Positions 1 through 10,092 of a stretch of DNA of 64,000 bases are shown piece by piece (position 1 is the first letter of the stretch; each line of letters opens with the position of its first letter). The notes below the pieces were generated by a model. That model was not told the DNA's origin. It did no database searches and was given only the letters and a program-made list of their open reading frames with translations. This DNA comes from Alopecurus myosuroides. Taxonomy: Eukaryota > Streptophyta > Magnoliopsida > Poales > Poaceae. Made by a program: the position numbers and the translations under genes. Location of the stretch: assembly GCA_028641055.1 (NCBI GenBank), contig CM054060.1:241456833-241520832 (forward strand), written 5' to 3'.

Positions 1-2749
1 GTGGCGGGGTATCCATCCAGCGCCGCAAGCACTCACTAATGCCACCTCTTAACTTGAACTCCCACGTCAACAACTGGCAACTATCTTTCTTCTATTGCCA
101 TGACACTTCTCCAGATGGTGAGAGGAAATTGCCGGGTTACTCGGAGAGCCTCTTTGAACCCTCCGAGTCTTTTAGCGCTTTCGCACCCGAGCCTGATAGG
201 GAAGCCATTCAGCCCCTTTTGGCCAAACTAGCAGCCCTATCAGCCCATGGCCTTATTGGGCTTAATCTAATAAAGACTTGGGTAGATTTCCGGGTTCAGC
301 CCAACTCCATCCGTTCGAAGTTGCTACACGAGTACTCGGGTCACATCACGGACTCCCTCCGCTACTCCACCAAGAACTTCCCTGCTGGCAACACCAACAA
401 GACTATCAAGGGTTTCCTGATGGAGAGGCTAGATGTTATAAAGAACGCTACCGGGTTACCCCCGTTTACTCGGGAGAATCCCGCTCCAGCGGTAAGATCT
501 GACCCCCTTTTCCTTGTTTCAGCACTCTTACCCGCTATAGTCTCTAATCACTACCTGCATTTACTTGTTCACAGGCTGACGATCCCTTCTGGAAGGTCGA
601 GAACTCTCCTCCCTCCCAAGACCCCGAAGGGGAAAGCGAGTCCATTGATGACGACGAGGGTACTCTTTCATGACCTTTTACATCTGCCTTTCATCTGTGC
701 CACCTTTCTTACCACTCGTCCTTTCTTATCTGATACTTACTCGGCTTTCAGGGTCAGAGGACGAAGAGGAGGAAGAAGAAAATGACCCGGAAGCCACCGA
801 GTCTGACCAAGAACCCCTAGTTGGAAACAAAAGGTAAGCTAGAGGGGTAGTTGAAAAGGTTCCCTTCTCTTCCATGTCTTGTGCGCCTTACTCCTTTGCC
901 ACTATGCGTGAACTTAATGTGCGATTATCACATTCATCCTTCTTGAAGGACCCTCTCCCGACTAAACGCAGGGTGACCCGGAGTTCTCCGGGGGATGATC
1001 CCCTTAACCCGGGTATCTCCACCTCGCCCGCTCGTCGAGCCAGCACCCCTCCAGCTCAACCTTCCCAATCTCCTCAACGTCATCCATCTCCTAGTCATCC
1101 ACTCGCCGGGCAATTTCGCGTACCGCAACCGGTGCTTTTACCAACGTCATCTGCCTCCAGCTGCGAGCTTCCCCCGGACTATGCTGTGAATACCGGGTAA
1201 ACTACCTTTGCTTACATTCCCTCGTACTTGTTATCTTTCTTTTTTCCATACATTCCACTAACCAATGTCTCCTTTTCTCCTTTCAGCGCCACAGTTACGC
1301 TGAGTGACCCGGATATTCCTGAAGCAGAAAGGCAGGGGGAGGAGAAGCCGAGTAATAACATGGACATTGAGGTTGAGGACGAGGCCGAGGATGGAAACAA
1401 AGAAGACCCTTTTAAGGACCCACCTCCACCAAAAACTGCATCACCCCAGCCTTCTGAGGAGGTGGATGAAGATATCATTTTGGAGACCAAGTCGGGTTCT
1501 CCTAACCCGGACACTCAAACGGTCCGGGTTTCGACCCCCAGACCCGGAGCAACCTTTCAACAGGAAGACCAATCTTCCGGCCCTTCTCGACTTCGCCCTG
1601 AAGACATGACCTTTGCGCAAATGCTAGATGCCCTCCATACCTTGAAGGGTGATGAAGAAAACATACTGGACGCCTTAATAACCAAGCACGAGGTAATCCC
1701 GAGTAATACCAATTGTTTCCACACATAGTCCCCAAGTTCCGAGTAAATTACTAAGTAACTTGCTTGGAACTTTTGTATAATGTTTCTGGCTAATCCCTCT
1801 TCATGCTTCCTTACAGGACTATGTTTCACAGTTGGAGAAGAAACTGGCCAAGTCCACCAAGCGTATTGAAAAAGAAACGGCCCTTCGTGAAGCTGCGGAG
1901 ACTGAAGCTCGCAGGTGCCAAAAAATGACGAAAAGGTACAGGAAAAGGGCTCACAAGGCTAAGGACAAACTGACAACACTTTCCGTGCAAATTGCCGACG
2001 TTCATCGTACCGCGACCGGTAAGATTTTTAAATTTCACCTTTTCTATGACCCGGATTTCTTTGATATGAACCACTGTGCTTGCTTACTTATTATCTTTGC
2101 TCCTTTTACCCCTTTAGCAGGCCCAAGTGATGCTGCCCCCGAAGAAGATGACGCTGCTAAGCTAAAAACCATCAAAAACACTCTTCGCCAACTTTGCGGC
2201 GGAGTTAGCTGGATACTTGATGAGTTGCGACTGCCGGATGTCAAGCCAGATAATATGAAGAGATTACTGGAATTCTGCTCCACGATTCCCGAGTGGATTT
2301 GGCACTGGAAACGGTCCTCCTGCCGATTTGGGGTAACCCGGGGGCTCGCATTGGCTAAAGCCTACGCCCCCAAGCTACAACTGGCCAAACTTATGAGTGG
2401 ATTTCCGGAGTTCAACTTGGATGGGTCCAAGTTTTTGCCAAAGGACTTCAAGGCTATTCAGAAAGAAGTCCGCCATCCGGCTAGCGTTATCGCTGACAGC
2501 TTAGAGATTGATGAGATTCTCCCTGCTTATGATGCTAATGACAAGGTTGTCAAGGCGAACCGCCCCCAGCCGTTCGATATGCTTGCCCGTTGGAGGGAGG
2601 AGGCGCTCAAGATAAGGGACGAAGCTGCCAAGAAGGCCGATGCCGACTCTGCTCCTGCAGCTTCGCAACCCGGAACTGCTACTAATCCGAGTGGCGCCGC
2701 CACCACCAGCGGCAACAAGGGCAAGGCCAAGATGGATCCTGCAGCTTGA
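1..2749 (+). CDS. Antisense accessory gene (aORF) of element A, seven visible exons, 5' end cut by the window
   Basis: This is the grass 'putative gypsy type transposon' protein (PF04195-like), carried opposite to pol. Visible exons: <1-491, 575-659, 752-833, 972-1196, 1287-1692, 1817-2018 and 2121-2749. All have GT-AG borders and their phases join without any stop. The frame is already open at base 3, so the start lies left of the window. Exon 1 encodes the conserved domain (NNWQLSFFYCHDTSPDG near base 69). Later exons are acidic and Pro/Ser-rich. Exon 6 is a Lys/Glu-rich coiled coil, and exon 7 is a helical domain with an Ala/Ser-rich tail. The protein's role is not known; a part in the element's life cycle is inference. 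Unlike the homologue in element B, no break is visible. Exon 4's acceptor (970-971) was chosen because it keeps phase. Confidence 0.8.
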
Positions 2750-3827
2750 AGTAATGAATACCGCCTGTCATTCCATATGCGTTAGTCGGCAAAGCGTCGT
2801 CAAAACAGCTTTATTACTTGTTTTAAGCGGAGCGCCTGTGCTCTTTTGATACTTTAGGGTTTTTGTAATATTTTTGCTTATACTCCCGATGCACTTTGCG
2901 CCCCTTTGGGCTTTTGATTAATGTGTCTTTGCACCCGCTTATTCTTGATACCCACTTACTTTATTCTTGATACCTTGTACCTTTACCTCCCCTTTTTTTT
3001 TATGCTTTCCTTGGCGAGACCCAACCTCCGGGTTTCGTTGACATCTGGGGAATGGGCTTTCACCCGGATCCCTAAGCCCCCGAGACCCGGATGCATGGCT
3101 CGTTGGAATTTTATCGGCTGGATTACGCTGTTTCTTCTTCAGAGCTCCCAAGTCCCCCAGCCCGGGTTTCCACGTCTGGGACACGTGATTGTTTCTTTTC
3201 AAGGAAACGAATTGCCTGTCGCTAAATGCCCAAGACTTCAGGACAGCTTTTTATGACGTTTGAAGTTATGCTTGATAATCGTTGAGTTTCCGGCTGCTAG
3301 CCTTATACTCTGCATGACTTGTGGTTTAGATGACCCTTTCAACTACCTTGTACTATAAGCCGGCTTCCGCGTGGATACCATGTTGTTACATCAATACGAA
3401 AACGGGGTCAAGCAAGTCCCGTTTGGGTCTCATGACCGACATTAATCGTAAGCGAACGAATCATGCCACTTTGTTGCGAGTCACATCGAGCTTAAGTAAG
3501 AATAGCCGAGAAATTTGGACTTCTTTGTCCGGTTATAAGATTGTAGCCGCACTCGTTTTTTCGAGTGACGGCCCCTATAACTCATTGGCATCAAGGCCGG
3601 GTCTTTTTTGAGTTTGCAGCTGTGCTTATAGGAGCAACCAGCCCTCAAGACCTAAATACGCACACCGTATAATGACAATTGCCTCTTTTCCTGATAACCT
3701 CCTTTTTATTTGATATGAGAAAATTAGGTCAGCAAGCCGCCTCATTAAAAACCCATCCAGTCCCCAAGGGTGCCCCGGATAGGAAAAGAGTGCGTCTGAA
3801 ACCAGCTGCCTGTTACATCGTTTTCTG
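2750..3827. other. Noncoding stretch between convergent aORF and pol of element A
   Basis: The aORF (plus) and pol (minus) end facing each other across about 1.1 kb. It should hold both 3' UTRs. Short frames here lack any recognisable domain and I treat them as chance. Several CCCGG/ACCCGG words are scattered here as in the rest of this family. Confidence 0.6.
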
Positions 3828-6800
3828 CTAAGTATAGTACGGACGTAGCTGAGCCACGTTCCATGGTCTATCTCTCTCTTGCATAGGTGCAGTAGTGTGA
3901 GCAGTGTCGTTGATTGTGGCCGATTCTTCTCTTGCATCTATCAAGTAATATGACCCATTATGCAGACTCCGGCTTACGATGAAAGGTCCTTCCCATGGTG
4001 GCGATAGTTTGTGCTTTCCCTCGTTTGTCTGAACCAAGCGCAGGACCAAGTCTCCCTCCTGGAAGACCCGGCTTTTCACCCGCCGGCTATGATATCTTCG
4101 CAAGTCCTGCTGATATATGGCTGATCTTTCCAAGGCTTGCTCCCTTTGTTCTTCTAACATATCCACGGCGTCTTGCCGGGTTTTCTCGTTCTCTACTTCC
4201 ACATAAGCTGTCACTCTTGGGGAATCATGAATGATGTCGCTTGGTAATACCGCTTCTGCGCCGTAGACCATGAAGAAAGGTGTCATCTGGGTGGATCGGT
4301 TGGGTGTAGTGTTAATACCCCAGACCACGGAAGGAAGTTCTTCAACCCATGCCCCAGCGGCCCTGATACAAGGAACCCTCAGTCTTGGCTTCAATCCACG
4401 AAGTAGCTCTTGGTTCGCCCTCTCCACTTGCCCGTTGGCTTGCGGATGTGCTACTGATGCTACATCAAGCCTGATTCCATTGCTGCCACAAAAATTTTCC
4501 ATCTCTCCAAGGGACATGTTGGTTCCATTGTCAGTAATTATGCTGTGGGGGTATCCGAACCGGTATATAATTCTTTTCAGGAACTTGACTGCTGTGGCCG
4601 CTTCGCAATTGGTGACCGGCATAACCTCCACCCATTTGGTAAACTTATCAACAGCCACTAAAAGGTGCGTCTTCTTGCAAGGTGACATATGGAAGGGGCC
4701 AACCATGTCCATACCCCAAACAGCGAATGGCCAAGTTAATGGGATGGTCCGTAACTCCATAGCCGGCACATGAGTTTGGCGAGCGTACCTTTGACATCCG
4801 TCGCACCTTGCCACTATCCATTCCGCGTCTGCTAGAGCTGTGAGCCAGAAGAACCCATGTCGATAGGCCTTGGCCACAAGGGACCTTGTGGACGCATGAT
4901 GCCCGCAATCACCTTCATGGATCTCCTTAAGAATCTGTCGGCCTTCTTCTGGTGTCACACAGCGCAAAAAGACTCCTGCCGCACTTCTCTTGTACAACTC
5001 TCCATTGATGATAGCGTATCGTTTTGCCCGCCTCACGATTTGTCTTGCTAGTACCTCCTGTTCTAGTAGTTCACCCCGTGATAAGTATGCCAGATATGGC
5101 TCCGTCCACTCGGGTACGTCGCGTATTGTAGCCACGAGCTCCACGTCCGGGTCTCGATTTGCTAATTCTTCTTCAGACTCGGATTTAACTGACGGTCGCC
5201 ATAGCTCGTCCACGAAAACATTAGGCGGAACCGGCTCCCTGCGCGAGCCGAGTCTGGCGAGCGCGTCCGCCGCCTCGTTCTTTCTTCTGTCTATGTGCTC
5301 CACTTCATACCCGGAAAAACACCCGGCAACCCTATCAACCTCCCTGCGGTACGCTGCCATAGTGGCGTCCTTCCTGTCCCAGGTTCCTGATACCTGCTGC
5401 ACCACGAGATCCGAATCTCCAAAGCATCGTATCCTTCTAATGTTCATCTCCTTGGCTACCTTCAAGCCATGCAACAGAGCCTCATACTCGGCCACGTTGT
5501 TTGAGCAATCAAAGTGAATCTGCAGCACGTAACTTAGTTTATCCCCCTTTGGCGATGTCAGCACCACTCCGGCTCCTGACCCCTCGTACTGCTTTGATCC
5601 ATCGAAGTGCATGGTCCATGACTCGGAACTTGGAACTGCGGTAACCATTCCAGTGTGCGTCCAGTCGTTAACGAAATCAACCAAGGCCTGGGACTTGATT
5701 GCCGATCTGGGCTCGTAGCTGATATGATAATCTCCCATCTCTATTGCCCATTTGGCTATTCTGCCCGTTGCATCCGAGTTTCTGATGATATCCGACATTG
5801 GTATTGAACTAACCACTGTTATGGGATGTTCTTGGAAATATGGCTTCAACTTCCGGCTGGCCATAAAGACCCCAAACACCAATTTTTGCCAATGCGGGTA
5901 ACGCTGCTTCGCTTCCGATAACACCTCACTGACATAGTAAACCGGCCTCTGGACCGGGTAACCTTTCCCATCTTCTTTGCGTTCCACGACAACTACTGCG
6001 CTGACGGCTCGGGGACCGGCTGCCACGTATAATAACATAGGCTCTTTAGGACCCGGCGCCGCTAGTACTGGCGCTTCAGATAACTGCTTCTTTAGTGCTT
6101 CAAACGCCTCATCTGCCTCCTGATCCCATACGAACTTATCTGATTTCCGCAAAAGCCGGTACAAGGGTATTGCCTTTTCTCCAAGCCTGGATATGAACCG
6201 GCTCAGGGCTGCCACGCAGCCCGTGAGCTTTTGAACGTGCTTCAAGTTTTCCGGTTTCTTCAAATTCTGGATGGCCTTGATTTTATCCGGGTTTGCCTCA
6301 ATTCCTCTCTCGGAGACTATAAAGCCAAGTAACTTCCCGGCCGGGACTCCGAATACACACTTCGTTGGGTTAAGCTTCATCTGATACCTCCTCAAGTTTT
6401 TAAACGTTTCTTTTAAATCATCAATAAATGTCTCTGCTTTCCGGGTCTTAATAACCACATCATCCACATACGCGTGCACGTTACGCCCAATTTGATCCTC
6501 GAAGCACTTCTGAATACACCGCTGGTAAGTTGCGCCCGCATTTTTCAATCCAAACGTCATGGTTTTGTAGCAGAAGGCCCCAAAAGGGGTTATAAATGAC
6601 GTTTTTTCCCAATCCTCCCTTTTGAGTTTAATCTGGTGGTATCCCGAATATGCGTCCAAGAAACATAGCAAGTCGCTTCCGGCTACCGCGTCTATGATTT
6701 GGTCTATCCTTGGCAGCGCGAACGGATCCTTTGGGCAATGCTTGTTGAGGCTCGTGAAATCGATGCACATCCTCCATTCATTTGTCTTTTTCATCACTAG

Positions 6801-8195
6801 AACCGGATTTGCTAACCAGTCCGGGTGAAATACTTCCATGATAAAGCCTGCGGTTAATAGTCGTGCGATTTCCTCACCTATAGCTCTTCTCCTTTCCTCG
6901 TTCATTTTTCTCAAACCTTGCTTCACAGGCCTGGCCCTGGGATCCACATGCAAACTGTGCTCTGCCAACTCGGTGGGGATACCCGGCATGTCGCTGGGTG
7001 TCCAGGCGAACACATCCGCATTTGAGCGTATAAACTCCACTAGGGCCTTTTCTTGCGCGTCTTCCAAATTGGACCCTATAGTGAACTGCTTGGTGGGGTC
7101 TCCTTCCACAAAATCTACTTTCTTGGTGTCTTGAGCCGCCTTAAATTTTACTCTTTCGTCTTCAGAATCTGGTCTTCTCAATGCCGTGCCATCTTCCGGA
7201 TCCACCTGAGACCGGTAATATTTAAGCTCTTCCTTTCTGCAGGCTTGCTCGGCCATCACCGAATCTCCCTCATCACACTCTGCTGCTATATCCCGGTTTC
7301 CATGGATAGTGATGGTCTGCTTGGGGCCTGGAATCTTTAACTGCAAATATACATAGCACGGCCTAGCCATGAATCTAGCATAAGCTGGTCTCCCGAACAA
7401 TGCGTGGTAAGGACTGTGCAACCGGACCACCTCAAACGTGAGCCATTCTACCCGATAGTTATCTACCGACTCTCCGAAGGCTACTTCCAATGTAATTTTT
7501 CCTTCGGGGCGCGCCGAATGACCCGGCACGATTCCATGAAAAACCGTCGAACTTTTCTGTAGCTGAGATTCTTTGAGGTTCATGCGCAAGAAGGTTTCCC
7601 AATATAGGATGTTGATGCTGCTCCCTCCGTCCATCAATACCTTTCTCAATTCGTAACCATTGACCTGTGGCGAGACTACTAACGCCAGGGTTCCAGGGTG
7701 CTCTATTCCTTCCGGATGATCCCTTCTGCTCCATGTTACCTCTTGCTCTGCCCATCTCAAGTACCCCGGAGTGGCCGAGGAAACTGAATTCTCTGTCTGT
7801 TTTAACGCCTTTTTGTCCCTGTTGGAAGTCCCTGTAACATGCACATGATATTGTCCTTTTAAATTGAGCGTACGTACCATACCGATGAAGATACTGATTT
7901 GGCCAATCGATACCGCGGACCCGGATTCGAGGTGCTCCGGCTCCAACTCCCACCCGGAATTGTCCACTATCCTTTTTCCTTCGTCATCAGAGTAAATCTC
8001 GCCGACAACAAAGTTCTTCATGTTCTTCCGAGCTTCTCCCGTGATGTAAACACCTTTGGACGCAGGCCCCACGGTGGGCGCCAACTGTCGTGGGATAATC
8101 ACGGCAGATGTTACCGGGGGTAACTGATCTTGGGGCAAGTCGACACAGGTATTCGGGAGATGGTTTAGCTCGAAGGAAGACATGGCGAAAAGCAA
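3828..8195 (-). CDS. pol: Element A leader-protease-reverse transcriptase-RNase H-integrase polyprotein, gag deleted
   Basis: This is one uninterrupted 1455-codon frame. It starts in the LTR and reads through the LTR end and primer site (PRQLAPTVG). After a short leader it jumps to the protease, skipping gag. Approximate landmarks: protease MDGGSSINIL near residue 188; RT LDAYSGYHQIKL near 514 and YVDD near 578; RNase H HFDGS near 865 with later AEYEA, GDSDL and ADALA acidic sites; integrase HHCC zinc region near 1100, then WGMDM, TDNGTN (near 1220) and QVERAN completing the D-D-E triad; C-terminal PPWEGPF. All catalytic residues expected for a Gypsy pol are present. There is no stop at the gag-pro/pol border: the codon aligned with the UAG of elements B and D is CAA. 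Without gag, A would need capsid protein in trans. Good frame but non-autonomous. Confidence 0.92.
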   Translation of the reverse strand: MLFAMSSFELNHLPNTCVDLPQDQLPPVTSAVIIPRQLAPTVGPASKGVYITGEARKNMKNFVVGEIYSDDEGKRIVDNSGWELEPEHLESGSAVSIGQISIFIGMVRTLNLKGQYHVHVTGTSNRDKKALKQTENSVSSATPGYLRWAEQEVTWSRRDHPEGIEHPGTLALVVSPQVNGYELRKVLMDGGSSINILYWETFLRMNLKESQLQKSSTVFHGIVPGHSARPEGKITLEVAFGESVDNYRVEWLTFEVVRLHSPYHALFGRPAYARFMARPCYVYLQLKIPGPKQTITIHGNRDIAAECDEGDSVMAEQACRKEELKYYRSQVDPEDGTALRRPDSEDERVKFKAAQDTKKVDFVEGDPTKQFTIGSNLEDAQEKALVEFIRSNADVFAWTPSDMPGIPTELAEHSLHVDPRARPVKQGLRKMNEERRRAIGEEIARLLTAGFIMEVFHPDWLANPVLVMKKTNEWRMCIDFTSLNKHCPKDPFALPRIDQIIDAVAGSDLLCFLDAYSGYHQIKLKREDWEKTSFITPFGAFCYKTMTFGLKNAGATYQRCIQKCFEDQIGRNVHAYVDDVVIKTRKAETFIDDLKETFKNLRRYQMKLNPTKCVFGVPAGKLLGFIVSERGIEANPDKIKAIQNLKKPENLKHVQKLTGCVAALSRFISRLGEKAIPLYRLLRKSDKFVWDQEADEAFEALKKQLSEAPVLAAPGPKEPMLLYVAAGPRAVSAVVVVERKEDGKGYPVQRPVYYVSEVLSEAKQRYPHWQKLVFGVFMASRKLKPYFQEHPITVVSSIPMSDIIRNSDATGRIAKWAIEMGDYHISYEPRSAIKSQALVDFVNDWTHTGMVTAVPSSESWTMHFDGSKQYEGSGAGVVLTSPKGDKLSYVLQIHFDCSNNVAEYEALLHGLKVAKEMNIRRIRCFGDSDLVVQQVSGTWDRKDATMAAYRREVDRVAGCFSGYEVEHIDRRKNEAADALARLGSRREPVPPNVFVDELWRPSVKSESEEELANRDPDVELVATIRDVPEWTEPYLAYLSRGELLEQEVLARQIVRRAKRYAIINGELYKRSAAGVFLRCVTPEEGRQILKEIHEGDCGHHASTRSLVAKAYRHGFFWLTALADAEWIVARCDGCQRYARQTHVPAMELRTIPLTWPFAVWGMDMVGPFHMSPCKKTHLLVAVDKFTKWVEVMPVTNCEAATAVKFLKRIIYRFGYPHSIITDNGTNMSLGEMENFCGSNGIRLDVASVAHPQANGQVERANQELLRGLKPRLRVPCIRAAGAWVEELPSVVWGINTTPNRSTQMTPFFMVYGAEAVLPSDIIHDSPRVTAYVEVENEKTRQDAVDMLEEQREQALERSAIYQQDLRRYHSRRVKSRVFQEGDLVLRLVQTNEGKHKLSPPWEGPFIVSRSLHNGSYYLIDAREESATINDTAHTTAPMQERDRPWNVAQLRPYYT
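8067..8083 (-). other. Primer binding site of element A
   Basis: The minus strand reads TGGCGCCCACCGTGGGG, two bases inside the LTR. The same 17 bases occur at the same place in elements B and C, and a mutated form occurs in D. The TGG start matches the complement of a tRNA CCA tail. I do not assign the tRNA. Confidence 0.85.
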
Positions 8196-8540
8196 TCTAA
8201 GAACCGGAAAATAACTCGCCGGATCTCAATATGAATTATGCTGGATACTCGATAACAGGTGTTACAACTATGACTTGAATCTCTGGCAAACTAAACCTAG
8301 GGGCCGGTTTATAAAGCACCCGTACACCTCTAACTTGCCCTCCAAGGCACATCTTGAGTCCTACTCGAACTCCACATACAAACCCTAACTCCCCTTACCG
8401 CAGCCCACAATCCGGGTTACAAATCATACAAGCCTTTGGGCCTTCCGATAATCTCTTTACCCCAAGCCGGATATCACTCAGCACACCTCGGGCCGGATTA
8501 TATCTTGAAGTGGGCCTACCGGGTTACTATCCCCCCATCA
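8086..8540 (-). repeat. 5' LTR of element A
   Basis: A 455-bp LTR bounded TGATGG...CGACA when read on the minus strand. It matches the 476-bp LTR of element C (60675-61150) in its ends, its TTTATAAA box and the U5 coding segment. The pol ATG at 8195 lies inside it. Confidence 0.88.
8308..8317 (-). promoter_or_regulatory. TATA box in LTR of element A
   Basis: The minus strand reads GCTTTATAAA. The same box is conserved in element C (60899-60905). It lies about 115 bp upstream of the pol ATG at 8195, so a transcript would include that start codon. Confidence 0.7.
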
Positions 8541-9389
8541 GGATGGCTAAAGATGTGGGTACGAAGGACGCTGGAGGTGCTCGGGGAGGGATCACGCGAC
8601 GAGTAGCCGCGTGAGGTACGAGGTAAACACTGCAAACAACACGATCTACCCAGGTTCAGGGCCCTAGTGAGGAGGTAAAACCCCTACTCCTGCCTTTCTC
8701 TATGTATTCTGGTGTCTCACCGAGTAGCCACAGTACAATGTTCTTGCTACCGAGTAGCCACTCTCCTCTCTACGTGATGAACTAGGTCAAGAATTAGGTC
8801 ACAATGTGTTCTAGCATGCGATCGATCCCTCACGCAGGAGGCGGCGGGGCACCTTATATACCCGGTGCCCAGCCGGATACGTCCAAACATGGACAAGTGT
8901 CGACATAGTGTGTACATCGTCCTTCTTCCGGGTTCCCGCTGACAGCTTTGGTTCCTAACCTTGGCTGCATCCGGAAAGTCGTTGGGCAAAACCAAGGGGA
9001 CAGACTGGTATCACTGTGCCAAATACAGACTGGGGCCCCCTTATCCTGCGACCGCCTGCTTCCATGCTGTCACTGTCTGGCAGGCCGGTCCCAGGTGAAC
9101 AGTAGTTCGAATAGTGCCAAGTACGGACCCGGGATACGCGGGATCCTGTGTCAGAACGGCTCCTTTGACTTTCTGGCCCGAGTAGGTTCCCGCCAATTTT
9201 ACTCGGGCCAACTCTTCTACTCGAATGGACAGAACTTGATTGATTCTTTCTTCTGGTCATCTTGAGGTGAGACCGAGTAGCAGTCGACCGGGTAACAAGT
9301 ACCGGGTAGGCGGCTACTCGACCAAACCTCTCTTCTTACAGTTGCCTTTACCACTTGCCTTTACCCTACTCGGGGGTAACCCCCCGACA
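8541..9389 (-). repeat. 3' LTR of element B, last 30 bp removed by insertion of A
   Basis: 849 bp matching 22732-23580 with five substitutions. The TATA motif is at 8852-8860 (minus TATATAAGG). The missing 30 bp correspond to 22702-22731 and are predicted to lie left of the window, beyond A's other LTR. Confidence 0.93.
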
Positions 9390-9406
9390 GCAGTCCCCGA
9401 AGCTGG
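9390..9406 (-). other. Polypurine tract of element B
   Basis: The minus strand reads CTTCGGGGACTGC immediately before the 3' LTR start TGTCGGGG. This is the position where plus-strand DNA synthesis is primed. The CGGGGACTGC core recurs near 15724-15735 and in a tandem array at 17196-17342. Confidence 0.75.
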
Positions 9407-10092
9407 TAGAATCTTGCAAACTCGTTCACTAGGCTCTGCCAGCTTAAAACCAACCTTTGCAACACAGCCCTTGAACCTCAAGATGCCGAGTAAGAACCTC
9501 CGAGTAGTACTCTAGAAAGTACCTTTAGTTTTCCTGTCCTCCGAATAGCACCTGCTTTCTACTCTGTAACCGAGTAAAAAGACTTAGAGAATTTCTCCTC
9601 TAGCGTCTCTGCAGTGCAGAGCACAATCCAGCCTTCCGTGCCACAACTGGACACGTGTCGTGCATCAGCGACCCCGACGTCTCGTTGCCCAGGACACGAC
9701 GTGCCACGCGCCCAGTTTTCACGGAGCGGGCCCACCGGCTCGTCATGTCCCATCAAGCGCAGTAATATCCCACGATCTGGTCGTGGGATCAACTGAGGCC
9801 GTTACGCGCGCGTTCCGCGCTTGCGTGCGTTTCTATCCGGCCACAGGCCCCACCACACGAGTGTTATGGCCACGACCGATCCCACTACCCCGATGGTAAC
9901 GGTAGTCTGAGGCGAGGGTATAAATACCCCCCACCGGTAACTTCCCCTTCTTCCTCCTCCGCACTTTCCTTTTTTCTGCCCTGTTTCCTCTCCGCCGCTG
10001 AGCTCTCCGCCGCCGCGCAACTCTTTGCGCCGCTGCGGATTCGTTCTCTCCACCCAACTCTTCCAACTTCCACCACCTTCTCGCTCACTGCC
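9407..10092 (+). promoter_or_regulatory. Promoter and 5' UTR of the antisense gene in element B
   Basis: No coding frame of note. A clear TATAAATA lies at 9919-9926 on the plus strand, followed by a CT-rich leader and the ATG at 10093. The antisense gene therefore seems to have its own promoter and not to depend on the LTR, which fires the other way. The promoter role is inferred from sequence only. Confidence 0.65.

Larger units (their letters stand above)
1..8540 (-). mobile_element. Element A: Tat/Retand-like Ty3/Gypsy LTR retrotransposon, gag-deleted, 3' end outside window
   Basis: The minus-strand order is LTR (8540 to 8086), primer binding site, fused leader-protease-pol ORF, then a convergent plus-strand intron-bearing gene. 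The 3' LTR lies left of the window. This layout, with an antisense gene between pol and the 3' LTR, is characteristic of the Tat lineage (Grande/Retand/RIRE2-like). Element C at the right end has a closely similar LTR and leader, so A and C are one family. Compared with C, A lacks about 2.5 kb of gag. The right boundary at 8540 is the complement of a TGATGG LTR start. It abuts an interrupted LTR of element B, which implies that A inserted into B. Confidence 0.9.
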
